Source: a virus. Taken from it: 64,000 nucleotides of DNA. The stretch covers positions 1-64,000 of the IMG/VR virus record IMGVR_UViG_3300032157_000002; one strand, written 5' to 3'. Under the pieces are notes generated by a model. The model was not told the origin of the DNA and did no database searches. It saw nothing but the letters and a program-made list of their open reading frames with translations. Below are positions 46,040 to 54,713 of the stretch, in pieces. The stretch's first letter is position 1. Each line of letters starts with the position of its first letter. A program made the translations under genes and the position numbers.

Positions 46040-46846
46040 ATGATGAACGACACCTCCAAGCGGATAGAAGCCGCTTTAAAGATGCTCGCCGCGCGCGGCA
46101 ATGCGCTCGACCTGGAGGCGGTGAAGCTCATCAAAGAGCTGAACCAGAATGCGCAAGCCGTGGGGAGAATGGGCAATGGTCTCCAGAATGAGATTGACCT
46201 TCAGCTCCGCGCCATTGAAGTCCAATCCCTGATGGCGCACAACCGCCAGCTCATGGAGGAAATCAAGCAGCTCAATGCCGATCTCGACTTCGTGCATAAA
46301 GAGCGGGATGCCGCTCTTGAGCGCATGGATAATGCTGTATCGTCGCGCATCGTTGATTTGCGTCAGCCTGATCCGGGCATCGACAACGGCATCGCCTGGA
46401 TACCGGATGACGCCAGTGTTCGCGGTGCATTCGAGGAGCTGGCTGAGGTTTCCGAGAAACTAGCCAAAGCATTGGGTCGGCCCCTTCGAGAGGAAGACAC
46501 GCCCTTGCTGCTCGCAGATGAAGTCGAGCGCGAGATGATGGTGCTGCGCGTTGCCGCCAAGGTCGCGGAAAAATTAAGCGAGACTGTCTGCACCACCACG
46601 ACGAACTTTGACGGCTGCCTAACCACTATCGATATCGGCGCCAAGGCCGACGCCATCCTTGATCTTCCACCCCCTACGATCATCACCGGGTCGCTGCCGA
46701 CCCCGAAACGAGGGCCGACTCTGTGGGATACGCTCCGGGAGCAGTGGCAGAAGGAGGAGGCCAAGAGGTTGGCCGATCGTATTGCGGGATGGGACGCCAT
46801 GGAGCGCATTCTGAGCGATGACGATGAAACCCCAGGAACTCCGTGA
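46040..46846 (+). CDS. coiled-coil hypothetical protein (268 aa)
   Basis: CAAGGAGAGA precedes two adjacent ATGs (46040, 46043). The first half is coiled coil (MEEIKQLNADLDFVHKERDA) and the second is helical and charged. No enzyme motif is seen. Confidence 0.65.
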   Translation: MMNDTSKRIEAALKMLAARGNALDLEAVKLIKELNQNAQAVGRMGNGLQNEIDLQLRAIEVQSLMAHNRQLMEEIKQLNADLDFVHKERDAALERMDNAVSSRIVDLRQPDPGIDNGIAWIPDDASVRGAFEELAEVSEKLAKALGRPLREEDTPLLLADEVEREMMVLRVAAKVAEKLSETVCTTTTNFDGCLTTIDIGAKADAILDLPPPTIITGSLPTPKRGPTLWDTLREQWQKEEAKRLADRIAGWDAMERILSDDDETPGTP

Positions 46847-47057
46847 ATGTCTGCGCCGGCTCGGGATGACAAGGATGCAGCTTGAGTCCATCCTCGGCCG
46901 GCGCGTGGATAATGTCGATGAGATGACGGCGCGCTGCATTCGTGCGCTAGTCTTGCGGCCAGAGGTGCGTAAGCTGGTGCAAGAGGTGAGAATCTGCTTT
47001 CCTTCTGCCACTTTCGAAGCCATTCGGATGGTGGCAAATGATGAGCCAGGAACTTGA
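46824..47057 (+). CDS. small HTH-like protein (77 aa)
   Basis: It overlaps the previous gene by 23 nt. ELRECLRRLGMTRMQLESIL with NVDEMTARCIRALV resembles a compact HTH, as in the XRE-like protein at 42484-43005. Confidence 0.6.
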   Translation: MKPQELRECLRRLGMTRMQLESILGRRVDNVDEMTARCIRALVLRPEVRKLVQEVRICFPSATFEAIRMVANDEPGT

Positions 47058-47289
47058 CGCAGTGACGATTTACGACAGAACTGTGGATGAGCTTCAGTTG
47101 GCGTTGATGGTGGCTCCCTGCGACTCTTCAGATCGGATATCGGCTTTGATCGAAGTCTTATGCCGAACGCTAGCCGATGAGGAGATTATCCCTGATGCGC
47201 GATTTTTTGCGCGAATTTCGCCCTGGGTCTCAAGTCGTGTCGCCACACTCATCCTTAGCAACGCGGAAAGCGAAGTTGATGCCACATAA
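47038..47289 (+). CDS. small hypothetical protein (83 aa)
   Basis: The start overlaps the previous stop. It is acidic and helical (SSDRISALIEVLCRTLADEE). No family is recognised. Confidence 0.6.
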   Translation: MMSQELDAVTIYDRTVDELQLALMVAPCDSSDRISALIEVLCRTLADEEIIPDARFFARISPWVSSRVATLILSNAESEVDAT

Positions 47290-47485
47290 GGTTGAGTTCG
47301 TTAACGAAAATGGTGTTAGGATAGGCATCCGCGTCGAGGATAACAGCAAGAACAACCCAAGCTTCCCAGTTCATGTGGTCATTCAAGCACCTCTTGGCAT
47401 GACGGTCTTAGATATGACACGCCAGGAGGCAACGCAGCTCTATCAGGCGCTGCAACTGCATCTGGAGCCTCGCTCGTATGGATGA
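47279..47485 (+). CDS. small hypothetical protein (68 aa)
   Basis: ATG 47279 overlaps the previous stop. It is beta-rich with a terminal helix (FPVHVVIQAPLGMTVLDMTR, ATQLYQALQLHLE). It overlaps the next gene by 8 nt. Confidence 0.6.
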   Translation: MPHKVEFVNENGVRIGIRVEDNSKNNPSFPVHVVIQAPLGMTVLDMTRQEATQLYQALQLHLEPRSYG

Positions 47486-47936
47486 GACGTTCTTCGATCC
47501 CAATTATGTCCCCGGCGCATTCATTGAACATGGAAGGAAGGGCATGAAACTCTGGCGCAATGTCATGGAAGGCTGCAAGTTCTTGGTGGTGCGCCGCGAC
47601 GGCACCGTGCCGGAGTGGCCGCATTTCGTTATGGGCGCGCGCGATCCATGGGCACCGGCCGCGATGCGGGCCTATGCGGATGCCGCTGAGCGCGACAATG
47701 CTGAGCCTGAATATGTGCAGAGCCTGCGTGAGGAAGCCGATCGTTTCGAGGAGTATCGCCAGAAGCATGGCGCTGGTGATCCAGAAGCAGCCCCGCATCG
47801 TGTCGATGATCCCGCAATCGTCCAGGTCATGCGCGACTGCGCCGGAGGCCGGGTCTTCATCGCCGCCGCTTGGGATGCTGAGCAAGTGAAACGTGAAGCC
47901 GAGAAAGAAACCCAAAGCCCACCCTGGGATGAATAA
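47478..47936 (+). CDS. hypothetical protein (152 aa)
   Basis: FLVVRRDGTVPEWPHFVMGA DP-type text followed by helices (YADAAERDNAEPEYVQSLR) resembles small phage proteins of unknown role. It ends in an acidic Pro/Trp tail. GATGAG lies ahead of the overlapping start. Confidence 0.65.
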   Translation: MDETFFDPNYVPGAFIEHGRKGMKLWRNVMEGCKFLVVRRDGTVPEWPHFVMGARDPWAPAAMRAYADAAERDNAEPEYVQSLREEADRFEEYRQKHGAGDPEAAPHRVDDPAIVQVMRDCAGGRVFIAAAWDAEQVKREAEKETQSPPWDE

Positions 47937-47948
47937 GGAGAAGCAGCC

Positions 47949-48203
47949 ATGAAAGACGTGACCCCGCAGGAGATGCGGTGCAACATTAGAGCCTGCCCCA
48001 CCCTCTATGAGGTGACCCCGGCGCCTTGCGCTATCGCGATATCCTGTCCCGCCCTCTATGAGCAGGAAGATGGCTATATCATCATCGGCAAGATCATGCG
48101 GGAGGAAGACATTCCCGCCGAGGTGAAGGCTAAATGCGGTGAAGACGAAGCTGTAACCTGGGTGCCAAAGCGGCTGCTCAAAGGCAATGAGGCGCTGAAA
48201 TAA
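47949..48203 (+). CDS. hypothetical protein (84 aa)
   Basis: AAGGAGAAGCAGCC precedes ATG 47949. Four Cys residues (CNIRACPTLYE, CAIAISCPALYE) suggest a repeated CP-LYE element and possible metal binding. Confidence 0.65.
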   Translation: MKDVTPQEMRCNIRACPTLYEVTPAPCAIAISCPALYEQEDGYIIIGKIMREEDIPAEVKAKCGEDEAVTWVPKRLLKGNEALK

Positions 48204-48219
48204 ACGGCCCATCTTCCCC

Positions 48220-48450
48220 ATGATCGCCATCACAATCGTGGCCGTTCTCGGCATCCCAGTCTTAATCTGGGGTGCCGTTCTTTTGTGGAATCAGGCACTC
48301 TATTTCCCCGTGGCAGCGCTCGCGGTCGCCGCGCTCCTGGCCATCTCGCTGATGGCGATCCACCTCACGCCGGAGCCGGCCGAGACCCTGCCGCCACCTG
48401 ACTATCTACCGATGGGGAAGCCACAAAATGGTGAGCGCGCCGGCAATTAA
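48220..48450 (+). CDS. small membrane protein (76 aa)
   Basis: Two helices (IAITIVAVLGIPVLIWGAVL, FPVAALAVAALLAISLMAIH) precede a Pro-rich tail. It overlaps terL by 23 nt. Confidence 0.7.
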   Translation: MIAITIVAVLGIPVLIWGAVLLWNQALYFPVAALAVAALLAISLMAIHLTPEPAETLPPPDYLPMGKPQNGERAGN

Positions 48451-49894
48451 GGTTGAGCCCAATTGGCAAGAGGCTTGGCTCAGCAGCGCCAATAATCCCT
48501 GGCTGTTCGCCACGGGGGTGATGGGCTATCTGCCGGCCGGCGTTCCCAATCCCGATGGCGCGCGCCAGCTCGAAAAATGGCAGGACAAGTTCCTGCGGGA
48601 CTTCTTCCTCGACCCAGCCGGCAATATCACCGACAGTCCGCGCCATACCGTTCGCTCCGGCCATGGCGTCGGCAAGTCCACCATCATCGCTATCCTGGCC
48701 CTCTGGTTCCCGCTGACCCATTACGACAGCAAGACGGTCATCACCGCGAACTCGCAAGACCAGCTAAAAACCAATAACTGGCCAGAATTACGAAAGCAAT
48801 CCAAGCACTTGCCGGAAGCGCTGCAAGCCCAGCTCCAAATCGATGAAGAGCGAATGTATATCAAGGCCTCGCCCGAGATGGCCTTTGTGGTGCGACGCAC
48901 TGCCTCGAAGTCTAATCCGGAAGCCCTCGCCGGCATCCATGCCGAGCATGTGCTTTATCTGATCGACGAAGCCTCTGGCATTGACGATATCGTCTTCGAG
49001 ACCGCGCAAGGCTCGCTGTCCACCCACGGCGCCATTGCCTGCATGTTCTCCAATCCAACCCGCACCTCGGGTTTCTTTTACGACACCCATCATGTGCTTT
49101 CAAAGCGCTGGCGCGGCTTCCATGTCTCATCGGCCGATGTCGCCCGAGCCCAGGGCCATATCGAAGATATTATCACCGCCTATGGCAAGGGATCGAACAA
49201 ATATCGCGTCCGTGTCGAGGGCGAGTTCCCCAATCAGGATGACGATACCGTGATCCCGATGGCCTGGGTGAAGGCGGCGATTGATCGCGATGTGAGCCCG
49301 CTTGATTTCCTGCCGATCTGGGGGGTGGATGTGGCGCGGTTCGGGGATGATGCCTCCGCGCTTGCCAAGCGACAAGCCAATCGGCTGCTGGAGCCGGTCA
49401 AGATGTGGTTTGGCAAGGACAATATGCAGCTTACCGGCCTCATCATGGCGGAATATTACGGCACTCACGAGGATATGAGGCCCAAGGAAATCCTCATCGA
49501 TGTGATCGGCAATGGCTCGGGTGTGGTGGATCGCTGCCGCGAAAATGGCCTGCCGGTGCGCGGCATCAATGTGGCTGAGAGCAATGCCTCAGATGACCGC
49601 TGCTTTAAACTGCGCGATGAATTGTGGTGGAAGGGGCGCCAGTGGTTTGAGGCGCATGATTGCTCAATCCCCAATGATTTGCGGTTGATCTCTGAGTTGG
49701 TGGTGCCGACCTATGACCACCATTCCTCGGGTCGCATTGTGGTGGAGACCAAGAAGGATATGAAGAAGCGGGTGCCGGCGATGGGCTCGCCGAACTGCGC
49801 TGATGCCTTGTTGTTGACCTTTGCGGCCAATCCTTACCGCAAGATGGTTGACCGCAAGGGGCCGCCGAAATGGCGGAACCCTTGGGCCGAATAA
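48428..49894 (+). CDS. terL: terminase large subunit
   Basis: The ATPase half has Walker A SGHGVGKST (residues 77-85) and Walker B LYLIDEAS (176-183), then MFSNPTRTSGFF. The nuclease half has WGVDVARFGDD (298-308), LIDVIGNGSGVVD and the SPNCADALLL Asp, as in RNase H-like terminase nucleases. It drives DNA packaging through the portal. It starts inside the previous gene. Confidence 0.93.
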   Translation: MVSAPAIKVEPNWQEAWLSSANNPWLFATGVMGYLPAGVPNPDGARQLEKWQDKFLRDFFLDPAGNITDSPRHTVRSGHGVGKSTIIAILALWFPLTHYDSKTVITANSQDQLKTNNWPELRKQSKHLPEALQAQLQIDEERMYIKASPEMAFVVRRTASKSNPEALAGIHAEHVLYLIDEASGIDDIVFETAQGSLSTHGAIACMFSNPTRTSGFFYDTHHVLSKRWRGFHVSSADVARAQGHIEDIITAYGKGSNKYRVRVEGEFPNQDDDTVIPMAWVKAAIDRDVSPLDFLPIWGVDVARFGDDASALAKRQANRLLEPVKMWFGKDNMQLTGLIMAEYYGTHEDMRPKEILIDVIGNGSGVVDRCRENGLPVRGINVAESNASDDRCFKLRDELWWKGRQWFEAHDCSIPNDLRLISELVVPTYDHHSSGRIVVETKKDMKKRVPAMGSPNCADALLLTFAANPYRKMVDRKGPPKWRNPWAE

Positions 49895-49954
49895 GCAGCC
49901 ACTAGCAGGTTGGGGCGGGTTACGCCCACGGCAGCAATGGGCTGCTAATGGGTT

Positions 49955-50660
49955 GCGGCCAAGTTCCTAATGGATGGCAAGTGCGCTATGGGCCGCTTGT
50001 TGGTGCCATGGCCAGATTGGCTTTGGGGATCACCAGTTCTGTGGGCCATGGACTTTGGAAAGAGGGGGCATGGCCACCGTTCCGTGGCGAACAATTCTTT
50101 GATGGGCCATGCCGATTAAGAATGAGACGGCCATACTTTGACTGGGCTTCATCGCTGTGCTGGGCCGCGATATTGGTGGCCGGCAGGGGGGATGGAAGGC
50201 GGCTCCCTTAAATATCGGGAGATCGAGCTTTGTTTCCCTGCCGGCCTGAGCGATGGGGGGTTGCCTCCTGGGAGATTTTGCCCATCACTCATCTCGTTTG
50301 CGGCCAAGCTTGCCAATGGAAGGCAGTCGTGCCATGGGCCGCGACATTAGTGGGCCAGCGGGGGAAGGAAGCTCTGGAGCTTATTGCCCGCTGGCCTGAG
50401 TGATGGGGGATTACCATCTGAGATATTTATCCATCACTCATCTCGTTTGCGGCCAACTTGGAGATGGAAGTCAATCGTGCGTGGGCCGCGATAGTGGTGG
50501 CCAGCAGGGGGATGAAGACGCTTGCGACGTTTTGTTCCCCGCTGGCCTGAGTGACGGGGGGAAAACACTGATGTATCCAGAAATTTCCCATCACTCAACT
50601 CGTTTGCGGCCAAGGACATCATGGTGGATCATGATTGGGCGTGGGCCGCGAATTCCGGTG
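49955..50660. repeat. tandem hairpin array after terL
   Basis: The region 49895-50844 has no convincing gene. GCGGCC...GGGCCGC hairpins start at 49955, 50300, 50449 and 50606. CCATGGCC/GGCCATGG (50006-50051) and GCATGGCC/GGCCATGC (50068-50112) intervene. Each later unit also has GGCCNGCNGGG/CCCNGCNGGCC (for example 50178-50246) and TGAGTGATGG/CCATCACTCA, then CTCGTTT. Units are about 150 nt. Confidence 0.8.
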
Positions 50661-50844
50661 GTGATCTGATCAATCCCTCGTTCTGTGCAACGTAGCGCGG
50701 ACGCTCTGCTGTTGGTCAGTGCATCCATAACTGGCCAGACCACCGTGATTCGATATATAATTCGGGTTACGCGAAAAGGCAAGAGGCCAGATGCCGTGTG
50801 GTTTGCCATAAGCTGCTTGGGCCTCGAATTTAATGGAAGCAGCC

Positions 50845-51117
50845 ATGATAGAGTGGCTACCAAGAGATTTGTGGGCTGCTTTGCTCATAATATGGAGACC
50901 GACTGTGGAAAACGCAAGTGAGACGATCGCCAAGCGCCTCGTGGAGGATTGGATGCAAGAAAATAAGCTTTACCTATTGGATGGCGATATGCGCATCCTG
51001 CATCCGATTGCCCGCGAGGCCTTAATCAGCCGGATCGTCAAGGAGTTGAATGTTAATGGCCAAGCCGAAATCGCGTCTGATGGAAAGGCTAAAGCGCGCA
51101 AGAAGGCCAAGGATTGA
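50845..51117 (+). CDS. hypothetical protein (90 aa)
   Basis: ATG 50845 follows AATGGAAGCAGCC. It begins with a hydrophobic stretch (WLPRDLWAALLIIW) and ends in a basic tail (GKAKARKKAKD). It is the first gene after the hairpin array. Confidence 0.6.
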   Translation: MIEWLPRDLWAALLIIWRPTVENASETIAKRLVEDWMQENKLYLLDGDMRILHPIAREALISRIVKELNVNGQAEIASDGKAKARKKAKD

Positions 51118-51355
51118 TATCCCGATGGCCGAATGCGTGGTTGATCTGGGCCGCTATCTCGGCATGCCGGTGCGCGCCGAGCCCCGGCTGGAAGACGGCG
51201 CCTGGGGCTTTTCAGATCAAGGTGAAGTTCTGATAGCCCATGACCTTTGGGAAAAGCTGGCCATCGCCACTTTTGAGTTTGAGTTGCTGACGGAGATTGA
51301 CGATGACGATCCTAGTGGCAAGGCGCAAGGTGCCGACAAGATTAGCGCAGGATGA
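51050..51355 (+). CDS. hypothetical protein (101 aa)
   Basis: CAAGGAGTTGA precedes ATG 51050, which lies 68 nt inside the previous gene. The N-terminus is basic (KSRLMERLKRARRPR) and the rest alpha/beta and acidic. Confidence 0.6.
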   Translation: MLMAKPKSRLMERLKRARRPRIDIPMAECVVDLGRYLGMPVRAEPRLEDGAWGFSDQGEVLIAHDLWEKLAIATFEFELLTEIDDDDPSGKAQGADKISAG

Positions 51356-51587
51356 CTGGCCGATTGCCATGCGTCTCTGGCGCAACGGCATGGATACATT
51401 TGCAATTGCCCAACATCTCAAGGTGCATGAATCGCGGGTTTACAATACCCTCTATAGTATGCGTGAGGAGCGGCGTCGCGCGGAAGGCGATTTGTTCGAT
51501 GCCGCGATCGCAAGAGAGAGGGCAAATCGTGGCGCGGCTGAGCAAAAAGGATTGGAACAAACTCAAGAAGGTGATGGGAAACTATAA
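51303..51587 (+). CDS. HTH-containing small protein (94 aa)
   Basis: WRNGMDTFAIAQHLKVHESR and VYNTLYSMREERR form a helix-turn-helix with a basic end, as in small phage regulators or resolvase-type HTHs. It overlaps its neighbours by 53 and 59 nt. Confidence 0.6.
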   Translation: MTILVARRKVPTRLAQDDWPIAMRLWRNGMDTFAIAQHLKVHESRVYNTLYSMREERRRAEGDLFDAAIARERANRGAAEQKGLEQTQEGDGKL

Positions 51588-51687
51588 GGGAACCTTGCAG
51601 CGCGGGGTGAAATGGACCACGGGAAGAGAGCGCAGGGGCTGGACCAAGAAGGTTGCGGCCAAGACCAATGGGGCAGCCGAGCATTAA
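51529..51687 (+). CDS. 52-residue basic protein, GTG start
   Basis: The upstream frame is open but composition and the AGAGAGGGCAAATC leader favour GTG 51529. The product is basic with several Trp/Lys residues (ARLSKKDWNKLKKVMGNYKG). Confidence 0.45.
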   Translation: MARLSKKDWNKLKKVMGNYKGTLQRGVKWTTGRERRGWTKKVAAKTNGAAEH

Positions 51688-51699
51688 GGAGACCAAGCC

Positions 51700-51993
51700 A
51701 TGAGTAGACAGCAATCCAGCACGCCAGACTTAGAGGAATCACCTCGACGCAGCGGCGGCAATCGCAAGGAAAAAGTTTGGATTGTTTGGCATCGCTATAA
51801 TGCTGAGATGCGCGCTCGTCTTGACCAACTTCGACGCGAGAATAGCCGAAGTTGGTGGCCGCGCGGGTCTCACAACTGGTCCCGCCACGGCAAATATGCG
51901 ACGCGCGGAGCCGCTCAAATGGCGGCCGAGAAGAATGGAATGATGCAGCACTTTGAGTTCTGTATCACGCATAAGGACGATGAGAAGCCATGA
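51700..51993 (+). CDS. hypothetical protein (97 aa)
   Basis: TAAGGAGACCAAGCC precedes ATG 51700. It is basic with many Trp and Arg residues (RRENSRSWWPRGSHNWSRHG). It is coupled to the next gene (ATGA). Confidence 0.65.
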   Translation: MSRQQSSTPDLEESPRRSGGNRKEKVWIVWHRYNAEMRARLDQLRRENSRSWWPRGSHNWSRHGKYATRGAAQMAAEKNGMMQHFEFCITHKDDEKP

Positions 51994-52460
51994 CCATGAT
52001 CCAGTGCAAAGACTGCCGCTTCTGGCGGACAGCGGAGCGCCAGGGACATTTTGCACCTTGCGGGCTGCATGATCTGCCGCATGGTGTCGAGCGCGGCGAT
52101 TATGAGACCTGGGAAAGCGATTATCGCAGCCCATGGATGCCTGATCTGGGCGGGTGTCTTGGCTTTGAAGAGCGGGTGCCGGTGGAGTGCTGGTTGCATT
52201 TGGCGCCGAGAAGGACGCCTTTGCCAAACCATGTCGGTGCGATTAAGCTGGTGCGCCAGCGCGGCGGTCTGAGTCTGGCCGATGCCCGGCAATGGCTTGA
52301 GCTGGCGCTGTCGGCACATAATGCCAAGACCCGCAAGAAAGTGGCTATCTCACTGATGTTAAAGGATTTTGACGGATTTCGCAAGGAGATGGCCGGGCAG
52401 GGCTTTGAGATTCTTCCGGCGCCACCACCCGTTGTAAAAAGACGCAAAAAACATACATAA
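51990..52460 (+). CDS. Cys-motif protein with L7/L12-like segment (156 aa)
   Basis: CKDCRFW, CGLHDLPHG and GGCLGFE give a zinc-site-like N-terminus. IKLVRQRGGLSLADARQWLE resembles the ribosomal L7/L12 C-terminal helix-strand found in several phage proteins. The tail is basic. Confidence 0.65.
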   Translation: MTMIQCKDCRFWRTAERQGHFAPCGLHDLPHGVERGDYETWESDYRSPWMPDLGGCLGFEERVPVECWLHLAPRRTPLPNHVGAIKLVRQRGGLSLADARQWLELALSAHNAKTRKKVAISLMLKDFDGFRKEMAGQGFEILPAPPPVVKRRKKHT

Positions 52461-52486
52461 GCGTAATATGACCAAGGAGAACAGCC

Positions 52487-52816
52487 ATGAGCAATTACGA
52501 TAAAGTTAAGGGGACGGCCGGCTATCGCATCCTCAGAGAGTATATGGGGTATGAAGAGCCATGGGAGCCCGGCGACCACATCACCGAGGGGCTGATCGAC
52601 AAGATTAATGCCGCCATTGTCGCAGGGCGCACCGAGGAGGTTATCCGGGCGCGTCGGATTGCTGCTGAAGAGGGTGATTACGACACTCAGGAGCGCTTGG
52701 AGGATCGGAGCAGGGAACTGAAGGCCCTTAAGACCTTTCAGCAGACTGCGCCCGCTGCTGATGCCACGGGAGCCCTCAAGGGCGAAGACGACGATCTTGT
52801 TGTTCGCATCGATTAA
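52487..52816 (+). CDS. hypothetical protein (109 aa) with acidic-beta tail
   Basis: CCAAGGAGAACAGCC precedes ATG 52487. The product is charged and helical and ends KGEDDDLVVRID, one of the shared tails. Confidence 0.65.
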   Translation: MSNYDKVKGTAGYRILREYMGYEEPWEPGDHITEGLIDKINAAIVAGRTEEVIRARRIAAEEGDYDTQERLEDRSRELKALKTFQQTAPAADATGALKGEDDDLVVRID

Positions 52817-52831
52817 GCCAAGGAGAGAGCC

Positions 52832-53242
52832 ATGAGTGACATGAGTAACGGGAAAGAGATCGTCTGGGGGGCCAGCTATGGCAGCTATACCCAGGCGCTG
52901 CATAAGCTGGGAAGCCTTACCTCGCATTACGGCAGTCCGCTCACCATCCAAGATGAGCAAGTCGTCATGAGTCATGAACAGGCCCAGCGTGCCATCGACG
53001 CTCTGGTGTTGGAGATGCTGACGGAAGCCGCCAATCGCATTTTTCCTGCCGACAGTGTAGCCGAAGCCCAGCTTATTATCGCGCGGCTGAGGCAAGAATA
53101 TGCCAACAAGGCTGCCTCATCTACGGTAAGGCCGGAAGGTCTGCCGGAGCCAGGATCAGCAGCCCCAATCTTTGTCGAGGATGCCGGACCATTCAGGGCT
53201 CCAGTTGAATCCGAGGACGAGATCAAGGTGAGCATCGATTGA
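52832..53242 (+). CDS. hypothetical protein (136 aa) with acidic-beta tail
   Basis: CCAAGGAGAGAGCC precedes ATG 52832. The N-terminus is Gly/Tyr-rich, the centre helical (QAQRAIDALVLEMLTEAANR), and the end ESEDEIKVSID. Confidence 0.65.
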   Translation: MSDMSNGKEIVWGASYGSYTQALHKLGSLTSHYGSPLTIQDEQVVMSHEQAQRAIDALVLEMLTEAANRIFPADSVAEAQLIIARLRQEYANKAASSTVRPEGLPEPGSAAPIFVEDAGPFRAPVESEDEIKVSID

Positions 53243-53385
53243 CCAAGCCCTCTTCGGACTGGCATTTGCAAGCCACCCAATCGGCCGAGGCCCGCATCAA
53301 AGCGCCCGAGGCCGATATTGGTTTCACCCGTCAGCAGCGCTCCAAGCGCAATCAGACCTATGTCTTGGGAACAGGAGAACCCGCC

Positions 53386-53664
53386 ATGACTGTACAAATC
53401 GCATCATGCCCGAAGTGCCACGGCACGAATATTGTGCCTGATATCAACGCTGACGGAACCTTTGGCACCATGCATTGCATGACATGCCGAAACGAATTCG
53501 CGCTTAAGAGCGAGGGCGTCCTCAACCGGATCGGCAACACGCTAACCAGAGCGTGGAGCACGATCTATGAAAAACTCAAAACGGTCTTTAACCCGGCATC
53601 GCGCCGCGATGGCAAAGCGCAAAGCGGCAAGGCACATTTCCGCAATCTGGAAGATCGATCCTGA
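53386..53664 (+). CDS. zinc-ribbon protein (92 aa)
   Basis: ACAGGAGAACCCGCC precedes ATG 53386; an upstream in-frame TTG at 53239 is less likely. CPKCHGTNIVPDINADGT with CMTCRNEFALKSEG is a zinc ribbon. The C-terminus is basic. Confidence 0.65.
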   Translation: MTVQIASCPKCHGTNIVPDINADGTFGTMHCMTCRNEFALKSEGVLNRIGNTLTRAWSTIYEKLKTVFNPASRRDGKAQSGKAHFRNLEDRS

Positions 53665-53807
53665 TCGCAGCGGCGATCTCGGTCTTCCGCGCTATATCGG
53701 GCTCCGTGCCCGCACCCGCTGCCCATGCGCCAAGCGCTGCTGTAGCCATCGGCGCTTCTGGGAGGGGCCAACCATCCAAGAGCGCAGACAAATCCAAGGA
53801 GATGACC

Positions 53808-53996
53808 ATGAATAGCATGACGTTCGTTTTAGTGCTTGTCTTTGATATCGTCAAAGGCGGTGCTGCTGTTGCTATCGACATGCCGACGCTTTCAGTGTGT
53901 GAGCGCGAGCGTGCCGTTGTGATGAGGGACGCAAACAAATGGGGGAGCGGTCCACGCTGGTCCTATTGTCTGAACAAAAACGAGAGCAAGCCATGA
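53808..53996 (+). CDS. small protein with hydrophobic start (62 aa)
   Basis: CCAAGGAGATGACC precedes ATG 53808. MNSMTFVLVLVFDIVKGGAA could be a signal or anchor segment, with two Cys residues in the tail. The 143 nt before it hold no gene that I trust. Confidence 0.6.
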   Translation: MNSMTFVLVLVFDIVKGGAAVAIDMPTLSVCERERAVVMRDANKWGSGPRWSYCLNKNESKP

Positions 53997-54014
53997 AGCG
54001 CGTGATGAAGCCCG

Positions 54015-54212
54015 ATGTCTGAGCGTTACGCCATCGAGGTTCGGTGGAACTTTTCCAGAAAGCATTATGTCGCCAGGGTGAAGGAGCATCCCGAGCTGAT
54101 CGCCTTCGCCTCCTCAAGAGCCGAGGCATTGGCGAAGATGGAGAAAAAGATCAAGGAGAAAAGCCATGAAGATAGCCGTAATCGCGATGCTGACCGTAGT
54201 CAGTCTGCTTAG
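54015..54212 (+). CDS. HicB-like fold small protein (65 aa)
   Basis: YAIEVRWNFSRKHYVARVKE then ELIAFASSRAEALAKMEKKI follows the strand-strand-helix pattern of HicB antitoxins. No HicA toxin lies next to it, and no HTH is present. The last 15 residues overlap the next gene. Confidence 0.55.
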   Translation: MSERYAIEVRWNFSRKHYVARVKEHPELIAFASSRAEALAKMEKKIKEKSHEDSRNRDADRSQSA

Positions 54213-54423
54213 CACCATCTATGTGGGTGGGCGCTGGTATTATGGGCCGTTCCCCGACTGCCCTCGCTTGCAGTCTCTTTGGTGTCCGGCTCCGGGCTAT
54301 GACCGCCCGGAGCGCGATTTCTGTGGCTGCGCTGATATGAGCTACGCCTGGATTGCCCGTGCCAAGGGCGAGTATGACGCCAAGGCGCATCTTAAGCGTT
54401 GGCAGGAAAGGAACAAGCCATGA
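54166..54423 (+). CDS. membrane-anchored Cys-rich protein (85 aa)
   Basis: CAAGGAGAAAAGCC precedes ATG 54166. A signal-anchor (IAVIAMLTVVSLLSTIYVGG) leads to a domain with Cys residues (DCPRLQSLWCPAPG, FCGCAD) likely to form disulfides outside the cytoplasm. Confidence 0.65.
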   Translation: MKIAVIAMLTVVSLLSTIYVGGRWYYGPFPDCPRLQSLWCPAPGYDRPERDFCGCADMSYAWIARAKGEYDAKAHLKRWQERNKP

Positions 54424-54713
54424 TGAGAGTCACCGTTGAAATCGTTCCCTTCGGCCAGGAGGAGGACAAATATACCCTCCATACCCTCGAAATCGGCAAT
54501 ATGGGGCGTGCCACCAAGGCACCCGATGACGGCAAGACATGGTGCCGCTATCATGTCTGGCTGGATGGCGAGCTGGTCAGCGACAATGTGTTTCACGCCA
54601 GAGAAGACGGCCCGCTGCCGCTGGTGGAAAAGGCGGTCGCCAAACATAATCTGGAGAAATGGGTCACCGAGCTGGAGGCCAAAACCAAGCCCAAGAAGAG
54701 GAAGCGGGCATGA
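54420..54713 (+). CDS. hypothetical protein (97 aa)
   Basis: ATGA coupling. It is beta-rich (RVTVEIVPFGQEEDKYTLHT) with a basic helical end (ELEAKTKPKKRKRA). It is similar in layout to phage proteins of unknown function. Confidence 0.65.
   Translation: MMRVTVEIVPFGQEEDKYTLHTLEIGNMGRATKAPDDGKTWCRYHVWLDGELVSDNVFHAREDGPLPLVEKAVAKHNLEKWVTELEAKTKPKKRKRA

Noticed and set aside
49955-50660. CRISPR array
   Set aside because: The repeats are hairpins with variable loops and varied unit lengths, not identical direct repeats with equal spacers, and no cas genes are present.
53567-53815. 82-codon plus frame between two supported small genes
   Set aside because: Overlaps the zinc-ribbon gene, has no leader and looks like chance basic sequence; kept out but not impossible.
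54015-54212. HicAB toxin-antitoxin pair
   Set aside because: Only a HicB-like fold is visible; no HicA-like dsRBD protein adjoins it.
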